From contig JANCRA010000040.1 of NCBI GenBank assembly GCA_024362935.1, forward strand, positions 6,386,001-6,450,000: a stretch of DNA of 64,000 nt. Direction: 5' to 3'. The notes beneath the pieces were generated by a model. That model did not search any database. It saw nothing but the letters and a program-made list of their open reading frames with translations, and was not told the DNA's origin. The position numbers and the translations under genes were made by a program. This stretch comes from Setophaga petechia. Lineage: Eukaryota > Chordata > Aves > Passeriformes > Parulidae. Each line of letters begins with the position of its first letter. The stretch's first letter is position 1. Positions 20,294-33,050 of this stretch are shown piece by piece.

Positions 20294-21375
20294 TCTCAGG
20301 TAAATTGTAATGTCATCAACACGTTCTTGGGATATGTCACCTAGCATCTTTGTGTTGAATGTGGGAGCCATAAAGAGTAGGAAAGGAAGAAGCCTGCTGG
20401 GTTTATTGTTGGCTTTTGTTTAGAGGGGTATCATAATCAGCATGATTTTTCAGAGTTGTGCACCTCCCAGAGCCCCTGAGGTTTGTTATGTATGGTTGGA
20501 ACTGTGTCTTGCCAGCACAGAAAGGTGGCTTGGGACACCCTTAGTAGCATGGTTTAGGTGTGGAAAGACATGTAAGGACTTACTGAGGCCTTTTTCAAGT
20601 CCCTTGAAAAATGCTTAGGGTGGACACAAATGGTAGGGCTTTTTCCCTCGTAAGAAACAAAACATCTCCTCACCCCAGCAGGGACTGTGGCTTGAAGTAG
20701 CAGTGATATAAGCTTGGTAAATGTGTTTCAAGACCATTAAGTAAATTTTTGCTAACAAATGTGTGCTAATCCCCATTATTTGTACTCACAGACTTATCTA
20801 CCTACAAATACAACTTAATGGTCATATGTGTTACACATATTTCACTTTCTATGAGCCACAGAGGATGTGGATCTATTACTGCTTTCTCCTCGAGGCTTTG
20901 GGCTGTTAGCTTAAGATATCAAGAGTTATGAATTTAGCTTTGGAAATCCCTAGTTTCATCTGCTTTGTGTGTCAGACGAGATTGCAGCCTGAACACAAAC
21001 ATGATGATGAATGAGATTTAAAACACAAGAATATTTGCAGAAAGCAAAAGACTGAATAAGGGAATACAAGAAGTGCTCCCATAGCTGTCTTTGATGATCT
21101 GTTGCAGTGTTCTGAATAGCAGATGTATATGGAAAGAATAACAAAGGAAAAACCCTTTCTTTCCTGATACTATTAAGTCCCGAAAACAGGGACAAGTAGT
21201 AACAAAAGACCTCAGCAATTAATTATTGTTGTAGTAATAGCTGTATTTACAATGTTCTGTTTACTCCATCCATTAAATGCTTTGCTTAAATTATTTATTA
21301 TTCAGTTATAATTGAAATCAGCTGGAAAATGTAAAGGTCTTTTCAGTTAACTTAGAAAAAGAACGGGCACGGTTA

Positions 21376-21405
21376 ATGCAAATGCATGTGTGCAGCAGGT
21401 AATTG
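21376..21405. promoter_or_regulatory. Possible POU and homeodomain binding sites
   Basis: An exact octamer ATGCAAAT (21376-21383) runs into ATGCAT, and TAATTG follows at 21400-21405. The surrounding 21360-21480 is richer in CpG than its AT-rich neighbours. Both motifs are short and expected by chance several times in 50 kb, so this is only a pointer to a possible enhancer. Confidence 0.2.
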
Positions 21406-22983
21406 ACGAGGTTTCGGCAGGGGCTGCGTGAGATGATTTGGAGCCCAGGTGGGAGGTGGGTCTGCCCTGGTTCTTCAGGCATCTTTGCAGAAATGAGAGG
21501 TTACCCAGAGTTAGGAATTTAATTTAGAGTTTGAGATCTTTCCCCTGAAGTTGCTCTTTGCCCTCTGTGGACACCCAGCTGGGTGGGAGAAGGGCTTCAA
21601 GATACATAAGGAGCTGTGTATTAAGGAAACACCATTATTTAGTGTTGGAGAAAGAGGATTCAGAGTGCAGAGAACGGACTGACATGGAACATGAAGCACT
21701 ACTTGCTGCATGGGGAATTTTCTGCTTCTGGAAACATCTGGAAGGTGTGGCTGGTGCTTGTGAACGAGGCATTATAGTGGGTGCGAGCTGGCATGACTTT
21801 GAAAAGATTTAAGGTGAACATTTGATTATGCCAAGCTGAAAATGTAGTGCAGAGAGGGAGTAACACCTAGACCAGACATCCAGTGAAGCACAGGAGGAGT
21901 TATGGAATAGCACAAGATGAAAAAATACTCTTCCAAGAGACACAGAGAAAATTCTGTTCACTTCCACCAGCTATCTCCTTCTCTCTTCTTGCCTTCTGGT
22001 TTGTTGTTACATACCCCAGCTTTACATGACAAAATGAGAGCAGTATTCAAGAAGCCTCACCCGTGGAAGCAGTTGACGTGGTGCTTCCCATGCTCTACAC
22101 CACTGAAGGGGATTCAGGCATCCCAGAACCAAAGTGATAATGTCCCAATCCTACCCCACAGCTAGGGACAGGCTGTTGTCCGTCTGGGTTCAGCACCAGA
22201 AGCCAGAGCAGCTTATTAGCTCCTGTAATGTATTGATTGCAGATAACTGTCAGCTTAACTACTGCAGGGAAAGGAAGGAAAGGGAAAGAGCATAAAATAT
22301 TTGATTCTTGGTCACAAACAAAAGAGAAATTGCATCCTTATATGACCTCAGAAAAACTCTGCCTGTTTCCATCTCTGTCTTAATCCCCCCAAGTCAGACT
22401 TGGACTTCATCATGGTCAACACTTTGAGGGAGTGATGGTGCTGTACCACAAAAAACAGTTCATGCAGATGAATTGGATTACTTCCCTCCGTTCTGTTCTG
22501 GGTCTCTAACAGATGTTGAAGGACTACTGTTTTTTTAATTTCCCGATGAAAGGACCAGAAAGGCCATCATTCTTTTGGTTACTGTTTATGATGGGAATCT
22601 CTTGTTCTTCAAAACAACTGGCAGGAACTGGCGATTCACAGCTTAATCACGTTTGCTTTGTCAGCCTTTCACATCCTATGCTAAATGGGAGACTAGCAGA
22701 AAATCCTTTGAGCAATTACAATAATAGGATAATAATAATTTTTGCAGTTCCTTGCCTTTATATAGTGTCTGTGAAATTAAAATGAGATCCAGCATAATGT
22801 TACCCATTTGAAAAGGTGTGGATATCCCCTGCTCTCCAGACTGCTCTCCAGAGCCTTACCTTCCTGCTACCTTTTATTTTAAAGCAGGGCTGTACTGCCA
22901 CCTTCCTATTCACGTCTGTGAGCAATTGACTGCACAAATGAAGTCACGAAAGAGAATGTGAATGAGAAGAATCGGCACCATGA

Positions 22984-23040
22984 AGAAGTTTTTTTTTCCT
23001 CTTGTGCCTATAAAAGAAGTTTTTTTTTTTCTCTTGTGCC
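22984..23040. repeat. Short tandem duplication
   Basis: AGAAG, a T run, CTCTTGTGCC occurs at 22984-23008 and again at 23015-23040, differing in T-run length and one base. It is a local duplication with a 31-32 base period. Confidence 0.8.
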
Positions 23041-26000
23041 CAGAAAAGACAGGAGAACATTAAAGGATAATCTCTCCAGTTCAGAGGGAGCGTGCTTACA
23101 TAAGATATTTTCCTTTCTTGACTGCACATCATGTAGGTCTTAGAAGTACTAGTTAAGAGAGTGAAGTGTGTGCCACCAAAAATGTAACACCTAGGTATGG
23201 CTTTAAGCCTGTTGATTTCTTGAAAGATGTGCATTACAATAATGTACTGCCTTCCTGTCTGGGAAAGTATTGTCTGCAAACTGTTGGATTATTGGCACAG
23301 TAAGTTAGCAGTTTCTAACTACTGAAATAAAATCCCTCAGGGCCTTTTCTTGGCCTCAATAAAAGTGTTTCACATTTAACTAAAATTATAAGATTCAGTG
23401 TCAAGCTTTCAAAACTTTGTACCTATTGTTAGTGCTGTGATGATGGTAAGTTCCTTACGGTATATGAAGGAATAAAGGGGTGCTATAGTTTTTTCACTGA
23501 GACAAAAATAGAAAACTCATTAAAATCCTAGGGTCAAGATTTTTATTTTACTTGTTGATATAGACTTTCCACACTGAGAATAATCAACAATTTCATATTT
23601 TAGTGGGAACCTGCCCCTTTTTCCACCTCTCAGCAGATGGAGATGGAAGCATTCAAAACCAGCCAGGGACAAAGCAGACTATCTCCCTGCATCTGTAGCA
23701 TGGATGACTGAAAGAATTGTTTGCCACTTGAATTAATGTGTCTGTCCTGATACTTGACTTCAAGAGAGAAAATAAGGCCTCAGACTTCCTAAAATCCAGG
23801 ATGTACCACAGTTCTTCTCCCTGTATAGCCAGTTGTTATCCATAGTGGAACTCCATCGAGGGCAGCTTGGATGTGGCCATTCCTGGTGCTGCACTGGATG
23901 AAATGCTTTTACCACAGGTCATCATCTTGCATGGGCGGCAATGTCAGAGATTATACAGTAATACTTCTCACTCTCTCTTCATCCTCACCAAACAGATGTT
24001 TTGGTCCCTGATGTCTGTTTGGCTGTAATCCCCTGGAATTTGTAACACCCTACAGGGGTCCCAAAGGATTGCAGCAGAGGTTTGCTGGAATATCTCATTT
24101 CCACCATGCCTGTGTTTACCCAGCTAATTCTATCTCCATTTGATTTTGTGAAGGACATGAGGAGAGCAGAAGATGGTGACCCTGTCCTTATTTGCACCTT
24201 TTACTCTTGCATCTACATTTCATCCAGTACAGCCTCTACCAAGGCTGTACTTTGGAGCTTGGACTTTTTTCCTAAGATTGTCACTTGTGTTCCAAATTAT
24301 AAACTTGGTTGACAGTGTTTGTACCCAAGAAGGGAGGTTTGGGATAATAAGAACAAGTCACTGAGGCTCACTACAGCATTTTGGGATAGTGTCTTAACGT
24401 TGAGCTGCAGACACATGCAAAAACATCTTACCTGGTTTCTTCTGTCTGTATGTAAAGAAAGCTCTATAAAACATTTAAACACCTTTAAAATGCTGTATTT
24501 TGGCTTTACGTGGAGAATTGCAAACCTTTAGGAGATGCTTTTCAGGAAGAGACTTTAGGGTACTTTAAGCATTGCACATCCTGGCAGGGTAAATTCCAAT
24601 ACCCTGTTGGAAGTCTGGATGGGAGTTATTTTACTTAGACCAAGTTGTTAATTTCTGTTTGAAACTGTTGCCCAGAAGTCTGTGTAAATGTGTATAGCTG
24701 ACAGACAGCTGTCCTTCTGTGCATATATTTTTGTACTACTTTCATCCACTTCAATGATCGAAATACTAAATCTAGCACTCAGACAGCTTTTGAATTTATG
24801 CCAGTCCCTGAAGGACTTTGGCTTACAGTTATTCATATAGGTAGTTTTGAAAATTTATGACAGAAATAATAACTCTCTGGTAATATTCATCCAATTGCTT
24901 ATTTAGAGCACCCAGTGTGAGATCAAAAAACGAGCAGCTAGAAATTCCTGGGGCAAAGCTTTGGCTTGGTGCTCTGCTGTCCCTCACAGGAGGGGGATAC
25001 CAGAAACATTGCAGAGACTTAAGGCAGTTTTCAGAATTTGTAGAGATGTAAAACCAAAGTGAAATTTGTCCCAGCAACTAGTATATTTAACTGTGTTTTA
25101 GGTGCTGTCCGTATCTATTTCAGCTTAATCATTGTTTTCTAATATTTATGAATGTGTGCATGCATTGTAGAAGCATTTAGTGAGTGACCTCTGTCCCACC
25201 CCACGTGCTGCTCAGGGCGTGATAGTGATTTTCAGCAGCCTGTTCTGCCCCTGTTACTCCTCTGTCATTGTCTGTGGTGTTGCACACAGCACACTGGATC
25301 TCAAAAGGCTATGGCAGATCTCTCAGGTCTAGGCAGTAAGAAGGGCACCCTGAAAAAACAAGAACAGGCAGCAGGAGATGAGTGGAGTCAAGTCCCAGTG
25401 AACTGCCTGATGTAGTGATGTGGTGTTGCCCTTCCTTCTTCCTTCCCTCTTGGGCCATCACATCCACCAAGATTCATGAAAGGAACCTGCTAACAATATA
25501 TTTCTTTTTTTTGTTGTTGTACCTGCCATCTGTGTTTTCTGCATTCTTTAGTCAAAAAGACCAAGTGTGACCTGAAGGAAAGTCCTTTTGCAGAGGGGGC
25601 AGCACATATCCTTCTAACATGTATGTCTTTGTAAGAAGAGGGTTAGTGATGTGAACAAGTATGAGCAAGAGATGTGAACATTCGGGTGTGATGTTTCAGA
25701 TATGCTTGGGATGATAGTTTAGCTTTGATGTTTATTTTTGTTTGGTTTTTTGGAGGTTGTTTTTTTTTTATCTTAAATTCAAAACTAATAATAAAGAATC
25801 ACCTTAAAAATCACCTTACCACCATAAACCTTAAAAAAAAATAGAAAAAAGAACAAACACCAAAGTGGGTGAATGTGGACAGAGCTGGTACTTCCCATTT
25901 CAGCAAATTTCAGTGAGGTACACCAGGGCAGGTGTGTTGGATTAGACTTTTTAATAAGCAGAATAACTGGTGCTTGTTTATATACCTTGAAATTATGTGG

Positions 26001-26818
26001 GTTTTCTTCTTGCTCTTCAGGGTTAATATACTGTGGCCTTGCCATAAGAGCGTGTCTGCTAAGTGTTTCTAGCAAGAAAATGAAATGCTGCCAGAGACCT
26101 GGAGATCTGCATACCTTGCTTTTAACACAGAGCGACAGCTTTGAATCACACATTGTGCTGCTGCACAGCCAGGATTGTAAATACTGAATTTTAATTATCA
26201 GGTGTATTCATAATTCATTAATAGGAGGCAGACAAATAGGCTGGGCTGGCTTTGCAGTGCAAGAAAGATAAATGGAACATGGTGCATAGGTAATAGATGC
26301 TGGAGTAGAGTGTGTAGAATTTTTCTTTCCTCCATTTTCTCTGGCTGCAGCTATTAGTCTTGAACTCTCAAAGTCTTTCCAGGAAGAGGGGCTGGAAATA
26401 GGACAAATGTACATTCATCACAAATGTTCAGAATTCTGAAACGAAGCTTTGAATACAATGTGAGCTGTTAAATGCAAAAGCTAGAGGATCAGCCATGATG
26501 TTTTGTATGCTCTGTGGCAAATATTTGTCTAGTTACTTAATAGCAACCACTGAAACTGCAGATGTATTAAATTAAAAAAAATTCTTAACCATGTCCATTG
26601 CATTTGTTCTTGAATATATATAAATCTAACTGATTAATGATAAATATTCTGGGAATTGCTTATCAGTTTGGGTGGTATGATAGATGATATGTCAGTGATT
26701 TAATGACATATAACCGTGTTTAGGTAATGAACTTTTCACAGTCTTTCTTTTGTTAACATTCAGTCACCAGCTTCAACAGTTTTCTTTTCAGGCTAAATTA
26801 AAAGTAGCATGTGAGATG

Positions 26819-26843
26819 TGTGATATATATTCAGTATATCACA
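26819..26843. repeat. Short inverted repeat
   Basis: Nine-base arms TGTGATATA (26819-26827) and TATATCACA (26835-26843) flank a seven-base spacer. It is AT-rich and may be chance. Confidence 0.6.
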
Positions 26844-27454
26844 TACTCAGCTGTAACTTGAGTCTAGATAGCAAAGCACACGATTGCCTAACCATCAGGC
26901 TGGGTTTGGAGAAGTAATCAGCTATAAGAAAATGATGAGCACATAATTTTAGATCATTAGAGGTAATTCTTTTAACTAGGAATGTTTTTTACCTAAAGGT
27001 GAATAAATGGCAACTCTGCAGTATATATGGCCATGGCTTGGAATACCATTTTAAATGAAAGATGTAGTGAGAGATAGAAAATGGAAATTCTTTGTTTGTT
27101 CATATCCTTTTTTCTTGTGGAGGTGCCTTGGGACACTTAGGATGGAAATGACATTTAATACAATGTACTATTTGTGTGGAGGCTTAGTGTCACTTATATG
27201 TTACCTTGCTCCTAAATGGGGAAGTTCTTTGACTCTCTGGGTCAGCACTTGGCTGGGACGCTCCATGGCCTCTATGATCTCCACACGTGGGTGTTGGGAG
27301 AGTCTAGGGAAGCACAAAACTTCAGGGCCACTAACCTGGTTTACTCTACATAATGCAGTTCAGTTGGGAACATAATTCATACATTTTGAATGAAAAAGGC
27401 ACTTGTAATTTTTTAAAAGTCAAAAAATGCCAGATACCCCATTGCCTACTGTGA

Positions 27455-27860
27455 AAACACCTGGTTATAAAATGATATACAGAAGCATACTTGAGAAGTC
27501 AAGGCAGGCAGGTGAAGTTCTCACTGCTGGAAAACTGGAAACACAACTTCCGTTTTTAAGAAGGGGGAAAAAGGGAGACAGAGGGAACTAGAGACCAGTG
27601 AGTCTCACCTTGGTGGCTGGCAGAGTCATGGAGCAGGTCCTCCTCGAAGCTATGCCAAGATTTAGATTAGATATTACAAAGAAATTCTTTCCTCTGAGGG
27701 TGGTGAGGCGCTGGCACAGGTTGCCCAGAGAAGCTGTGGATGCCCCATCCCTGGTAATGTTCAGGGCCAGGTTTGATGGGGCTTTCAGCAACCTGGTTAG
27801 TGGAAAATCACTTTGGAATGAGACAGATTTTCAGGTTTCTTCCAATTCCACCTAGTCTAT
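27455..27860 (+). mobile_element. CR1 LINE fragment: reverse-transcriptase piece joined to 3' end
   Basis: About 27560-27655 reads through a CR1 ORF2 reverse-transcriptase segment (the VSLTLVAGRVMEQVLLEAM-like block). At about 27657 it jumps directly into the 3' terminal region: 'ttagatattacaaagaaatt', 'gagggtggtgaggcgctggc', 'cacaggttgcccagagaagc', and 'ggatgccccatccctggtaa'. It ends in a decayed 'ttccaattccacctagtctatgactc' tail. Most of the sequence between these two CR1 parts is missing, so this is an internally deleted copy. The part before 27560 is less certain. The 27598-27855 open frame is a CR1 relic, not a host gene. Confidence 0.85.
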
Positions 27861-29550
27861 GACTCTTGCATTTTCTACTGATCAGGCATTTGGTGTCTTA
27901 TTTCCAAGAGTGGTGTGCTGACGACACACACTGTTCCATCAGCCAGAAAGCTAACGGGAGATGTTGTTCTCACTTTTCTGAAAAATAGGGCTGAATTCTT
28001 CTCCCAACTGAATCACCAAATGTCAAAGGCAGTTTATTTTGTCTGGAAAAAAAAGGTCAGTAGGGTTTCTGCTGAAGCACATAAATGGTTTCACCCAATT
28101 ATGGAGTCAGTAGTTTGGTGAACTGACTTTAACTTCTGGTTCCATTTTTGGTTGTAAAATAAATAAAATCAGCCAAAACCAATTTATTTTCTAATTTCCA
28201 GGACAGCTGCAAATTTTAGAAAGATTCAGTGCTCATGTGTGTATGCTGTGTGTGTAATAGCATCTGCTAGGGAAATACCATGGCAAAATGACTTGAGGTC
28301 CAATCTCCAACAGTCTATTCCTATATGTGCCAAACAGAGAAATTTTGTTTTAATTAGATGTTCTCAACAGCGGTGATCTGCTATTTATAGACTGAAAATA
28401 CACAAAAAAGTTTAAGAGAAGGAAATCAGTGGCATAATCATGTCAGGTGTGGTTCTATTCCCCATGTCTATCAGTTAAAAGTGAAAATAAGCATTACTGT
28501 ATGATCCATCCAATATTCTTTTAGCAATTCGACTTTAAAACAAAAGTTACAGATGTTCTTCAAGGCTCATCTCAAACAAAAAAAATGTTTTCGTGCTTTT
28601 TTAAGAAAACCTATTATGTCAAAGCCTTTGCAGCTATATGTATGTGTAAAGTTTAGCACAGTTACTTCAAAATGATTCGCTGAACAAGGCATTCAGGATA
28701 TTTCATTGTTCTTCAGGCCAAAGCACAAATATTTTACAAATGGGGGAAACAAAGAAATATTTGCTTGAGGCTAAGGAACCAGTTGCTAGCAGGTTTGGAA
28801 GGGACTAAATTCCTTCACTAGCTTCTTGACAGATGGAGCACAGTCTGAGAGCCATTTACTTATTTAGATATAGGTGTAAGAAACTTCATGATGGGTATGT
28901 TTTATGGTTGTCTTCATTCTCTGTATATGCTCTGTCTGAAAAATAGGATTTTTTTTAAAAGAGCAAATAAGCTATTACATGGCAATCTACTGTTATGAAA
29001 ATAAATTAACGGTTTTGCATACTTTCTTGTTTTTTTATCTTACAGTGTTGTCATGACCAAGTTTATAGCCTTAGAAGTATGTTTTATTTTCCCTAGAAAC
29101 ATTAAAGCTGTCATTTAATTTTAGTGGGATATACAATTGCTACTTGGTTTATCATCAAATTTAAAGGGTATATTCCTGGAGCATGGAGCAAAGTGTTTCC
29201 CAGGAAAATTAATTCCCTGATTGTAAGTGTCAAGAACAGTTGCTGAACTATTGTTTTACTATTCTGTTTTTAACTTTTGTTTAAATAATATATTAAATAC
29301 GTAGTGTAAGCTTCTCACACGATAATGTCTACCTGAAAAAAAAATCTGAAAACATTCTGTTTATTGTTGGGTCGTTTGAAGGAAAATTTATGTCCTTGCT
29401 GACATTTTAATAGCAACTGAAGTATGGAAACAATTGTTTCCAGAGAGTCGAATGAACTTTTGGAGTTTAAGTAATAATGGTGTAAATTAAAGCTATTTAT
29501 TTAATATATTTTTTCTGTATTTTCTCAACAAAGTTTTTAAGCAGCAGATT

Positions 29551-29591
29551 CAAAACAAACAAACAATCAAACAAACATTGAAACAACAAAC
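29551..29591. repeat. CAAA-rich simple repeat
   Basis: Imperfect tandem CAAA units with interruptions (AATC, ATTG). Nothing else is attached to it. Confidence 0.8.
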
Positions 29592-31181
29592 AGATGTGGT
29601 TTTGGATGACAAGTGGTAGTCCTATGGGACCTTTTCCTGAAGAAAAATGGGGATGCAAACAGTTTGCATGGATTCAAGTTCAAATTAGCTGTGCACTGGC
29701 AGGGATCCATGAGTCCGCACCACTTAGAAGGTGTAATCAGGAGTTGTAAATGCAGATAGTTTCATGCTGGGAGAATATTCAGGGGAATTACTGATATCTG
29801 GACACTAGTGGAGATATGTGGGTCCTTTACCTGAGGCAAAATTGTCATTCTTACTCTGGGGCATGTTTCCAGTCCTGTTAGAATTACAGGCTCTTCTATG
29901 TACCGCTGTGCAAGTATAAGGGTGTGCCAGACATGATGGCAAACCAACATCTTTGGGCTGCTGGGACTGACCTGAGGTGTCTTTGGAGAGCTGGGTGTTG
30001 TTTCTAGGAAGCGAGGACCACCTGGGAGTGCTCCTCCTGCTACTGAGCATCAGCCCCTTGTGGCTGTAGGTAATGGCACGAGATGGAAGGATGGGAGAGG
30101 CACAGAGCCAGGGAAGCAATTTTGTGCCCAATGCAAACACCAGCACTAATGAAAGCCTCACAGGTATTTTCAGAGGAGAATGTACCCTTTCTATGCATAA
30201 ACATCAAAGGATTTGTAGGGTTACTGATTAGGAACTGCAGCTTCTTTCGGTTAAAGAAGGCATGGTTAATTAATGATTTTGCGTTCTGATTAGAAAATTA
30301 ACATTGCTAATGCTGTTATTAGATAACTGAGTTTCAGTATTATAAAAGCCTTTTGAAATGCAATTTGACAGAGCATACATCAGATGAAATTGGATTGATT
30401 ATGGGAGTTTTGAAGTTGTTGATTTCTTTGAGAGCTCTGTTAACGAAGCATTATATTGTAACAGAATCCATTAACAGCTCTGTTCTCCTCAGGTAACGGC
30501 CTATTACCCTTGGTAGGCAATGAAGTGCAGACGTGAGACACCCTAGTAAGCAGGGTAGGACAGAGTTACTCCACTGTGTGCACTGCAGATCTTGGTGAAC
30601 AGATCTAGTTTTGTAGAGCTGGGGGGTCCTGTTCTCACTGTCAGCTTGGGTTGGTGACACCGAGTCCCACGGAGCACTGTCACGAATGAAGACCATGGTT
30701 TGGCATTGTCCTTTAGCATCAGGGGACTGGTGTGATAATACCACATGTCAGGATGGTGCAGTGACAATGTTCCGTCTGTTCTGGGAACTGGTGAAAAGAG
30801 TTGACACACTGGTACACGTGACCCTCCCAGAATGGCAAATACTACCTGCATACCCTCACCTCTCCAAACCTTTTGTTTTGCACTCTGCGTATGCCAAGGC
30901 AATTCCCACAGACTTGCTGATGTGCTAGATACCTAAGTGGACAAGATAGTGTTATGGGTTTCCCCCTCACAGGCGAGGGTAGGATTCTTGTGCCACACAA
31001 CTAGTGAACTGATTTATTTACCAGATATCTCTGTGTAAAACAGACCTTTCTAAAAGGTATAAGAGTACCCAAAGACATTTACTGCACATTTAGAGATATA
31101 ATTAAGTTGCTAGTGTAGAGTGGTTTAGCTGATGACCTTAAGAGTACCGGTGTTTTTTCTTTTTGTTTGGATGTTTGGCAC

Positions 31182-31216
31182 TTTTTTTTTTTTTTAAGAA
31201 AAAAAAAAGAAAAAAG
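31182..31216. repeat. T-run / A-run foldback
   Basis: Fourteen T, then AAG, then a purine run of A broken by single G. The halves are self-complementary and could form a hairpin. Confidence 0.75.
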
Positions 31217-31479
31217 GAGGCAAGGTCTCCTCCAACATAAAAAATTCTGTTATTTTATGATTCTTTGTAGGTTTTTTTTGCTCAGTTTCTTTCAGGTGAG
31301 GTATTTTTCTCCCTAGTGGCTGACGCATCTGTGTTGCACTCTGGGGTACCATGTAAGAAACGAAAAATATGCATTGAATATTAAAATACCAAAGGCAGCC
31401 TCAGAACTAATAGAAACTAGGGGCTTTGGCTGAATACCAGAAGCTCTTTTCAATTCTTTCACAAACTTTCCTGCACTGG

Positions 31480-31572
31480 ATCTTGGCCAAAACCTTATCT
31501 TGGCCAAATGCTATATATTCAAAAGTTTGGAGAGAAAAAGCCTTGGTGTCTCATCTCCTTGGTGTCTCATCT
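31480..31572. repeat. Cluster of short direct duplications
   Basis: ATCTTGGCCAAA occurs at 31480-31491 and 31497-31508. CCTTGGTGTCTCATCT is duplicated head to tail without a gap at 31541-31556 and 31557-31572. Both pairs are exact. Confidence 0.85.
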
Positions 31573-32839
31573 CGGAGTGTTAATGCTGCATCTTTGTTAC
31601 TTTCCCATCCATTACTGTAATGGTCCCATTGAAGCCAATGGTCAATACCACTGTACAACTCAAGAGTATAATCCAAAGTCCTGTGGCGCACAGATACACC
31701 AAAAAGTTATTTTTCATCTTCTGAGCTTTTTTATCACAGTGATGATGCAGGAAAAGATATTTTCACAGCTGGCGGCTGAAAACTGGACCTTTTGAGGTCA
31801 GGAATATAAGAGGTCAAAAAATAAAATCCATGGTGCTATCTATTATTATCTTTTGCAGTAAAATTGCCTTTAATGTAGATGTTGCCAAGTCCACAGTTAC
31901 ATCCTGTGGTTGTCCGGGAGCCCAGAAAAAGAAGCAGCCTGCAAAGGAAAAAACCAATAGAGAAATAAATACATTATACAGCAATTCTGTTGCCATCCTG
32001 CCATGCAATGTCTGTTTTTCTATGCTTAGGAGATAAAGCAAAACTTTTACTTTCTTCAGTGAGGAGATTTTTTAAGGGTGGCAGAAAAATTGAGGATGTG
32101 AGAAACTATGTACTTTCTGGAGGTTTCTATTAAATTACATGCCCCAAGCGTCCCTGCATGATCTTGACTGTAAGGGGTGAAATCTGGGCTCAGTATAGGT
32201 TAATAGGTCCTAGAGCAATAACCTAAGAATACCTAAATGCACCTGTCAAAGACTGATAAGAGCTGAGGTCTGTCAGCTGCATTTCTGTAGTTCCGGAATT
32301 GTGTCAGCCCAATTTCCTCTCTATTTTATTACTTTCCAGTGACACAAAATTCTTAGGTTGTCTGGTGCCTTGCAACCCCTAAAACATAATTCAAATTATT
32401 TGCCACCAGAACTACACTCACAGACCTAGAATACTAAAATTCTGACGGCATTACAGGGTGGAGGCTGTAGCTAATTTATTTTTTTTTAAAGCCTCAACAA
32501 AACAAAAAAAGCGGGACATGACACTGTTGGCCTTTGATGTTAGATTCTTCTTTCTGGACTGTTTTTTTTTTTTTTAATGAAAGTTAATTAGATTAAGTTT
32601 ATTGACATTTATCTGAATTACCATTGGTTCTTAACTCTTTAGCAATTTTTTGTTTTCAGTAGTTGGGGTTTTATTTTGAGAATTATTCTCCACACCCAGA
32701 GTTGGAGACTTGTGAAGCAGTCTTGTTGTTAATGTGGTCTCTTTCAATCAAGATAACAAAAGAGAGTAAAAAGCAGATGGAAAGGATTTACTGCCATGAG
32801 ACAAATAGGAAAGTAAGAAAAGCAATTCAAGGGAACTGG

Positions 32840-33050
32840 AACATGAGAATAGTTGCACTGTGACCCATGCCACTTCTGCTAGGATGTAGAGGTTTCTGGA
32901 GGCAATGTGCTTATCCAGGCCATGGTGATTTATTCAGTCAGTTTATCTGTCCTTCAGTAATTTGCCTAATCCCCTTCTGAATTTGTGTATCCTCCTGAAA
33001 TTCTTAACATCCTGGTGTGGGAAGAGAGACGGAGACACATCATATGCATC
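32840..33050 (-). mobile_element. Ancient CR1 LINE 3' region, antisense
   Basis: The + strand reads 'tttatctgtccttcagtaat', 'ttgcctaatccccttctgaa', 'tttgtgtatcctcctgaaat' and 'tcttaacatcctggtg'. This matches the reverse complement of the CR1 3' block that encodes 'aatttaagaagggattagacaag' and 'ccaggatgtt'. It is strongly diverged, with approximate limits, and is oriented opposite to GRIA4. Confidence 0.5.

Larger units (their letters stand above)
20302..27454. other. Intron 2 segment, no gene seen
   Basis: Contains a 25/26-base direct duplication at 22984-23040 and a POU-type motif at 21376-21383. Other open frames (for example 21558-21812 plus, 25785-26153 minus, 27055-27375 plus) show no conserved motifs. 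Confidence 0.55.
27861..32839. other. Intron 2 segment, no gene seen
   Basis: Holds a CAAA-rich repeat (29551-29591), a T14/A-rich foldback (31182-31216) and short direct duplications at 31480-31508 and 31541-31572. The stretch 29700-30950 is richer in GC, with overlapping open frames on both strands (29805-30161 minus, 30543-30902 minus); I recognise no protein there. Confidence 0.5.

Noticed and set aside
27598..27855. 85-codon frame with apparent protein conservation
   Set aside because: The similarity is to CR1 LINE sequence, so it is a transposon relic rather than a host gene.
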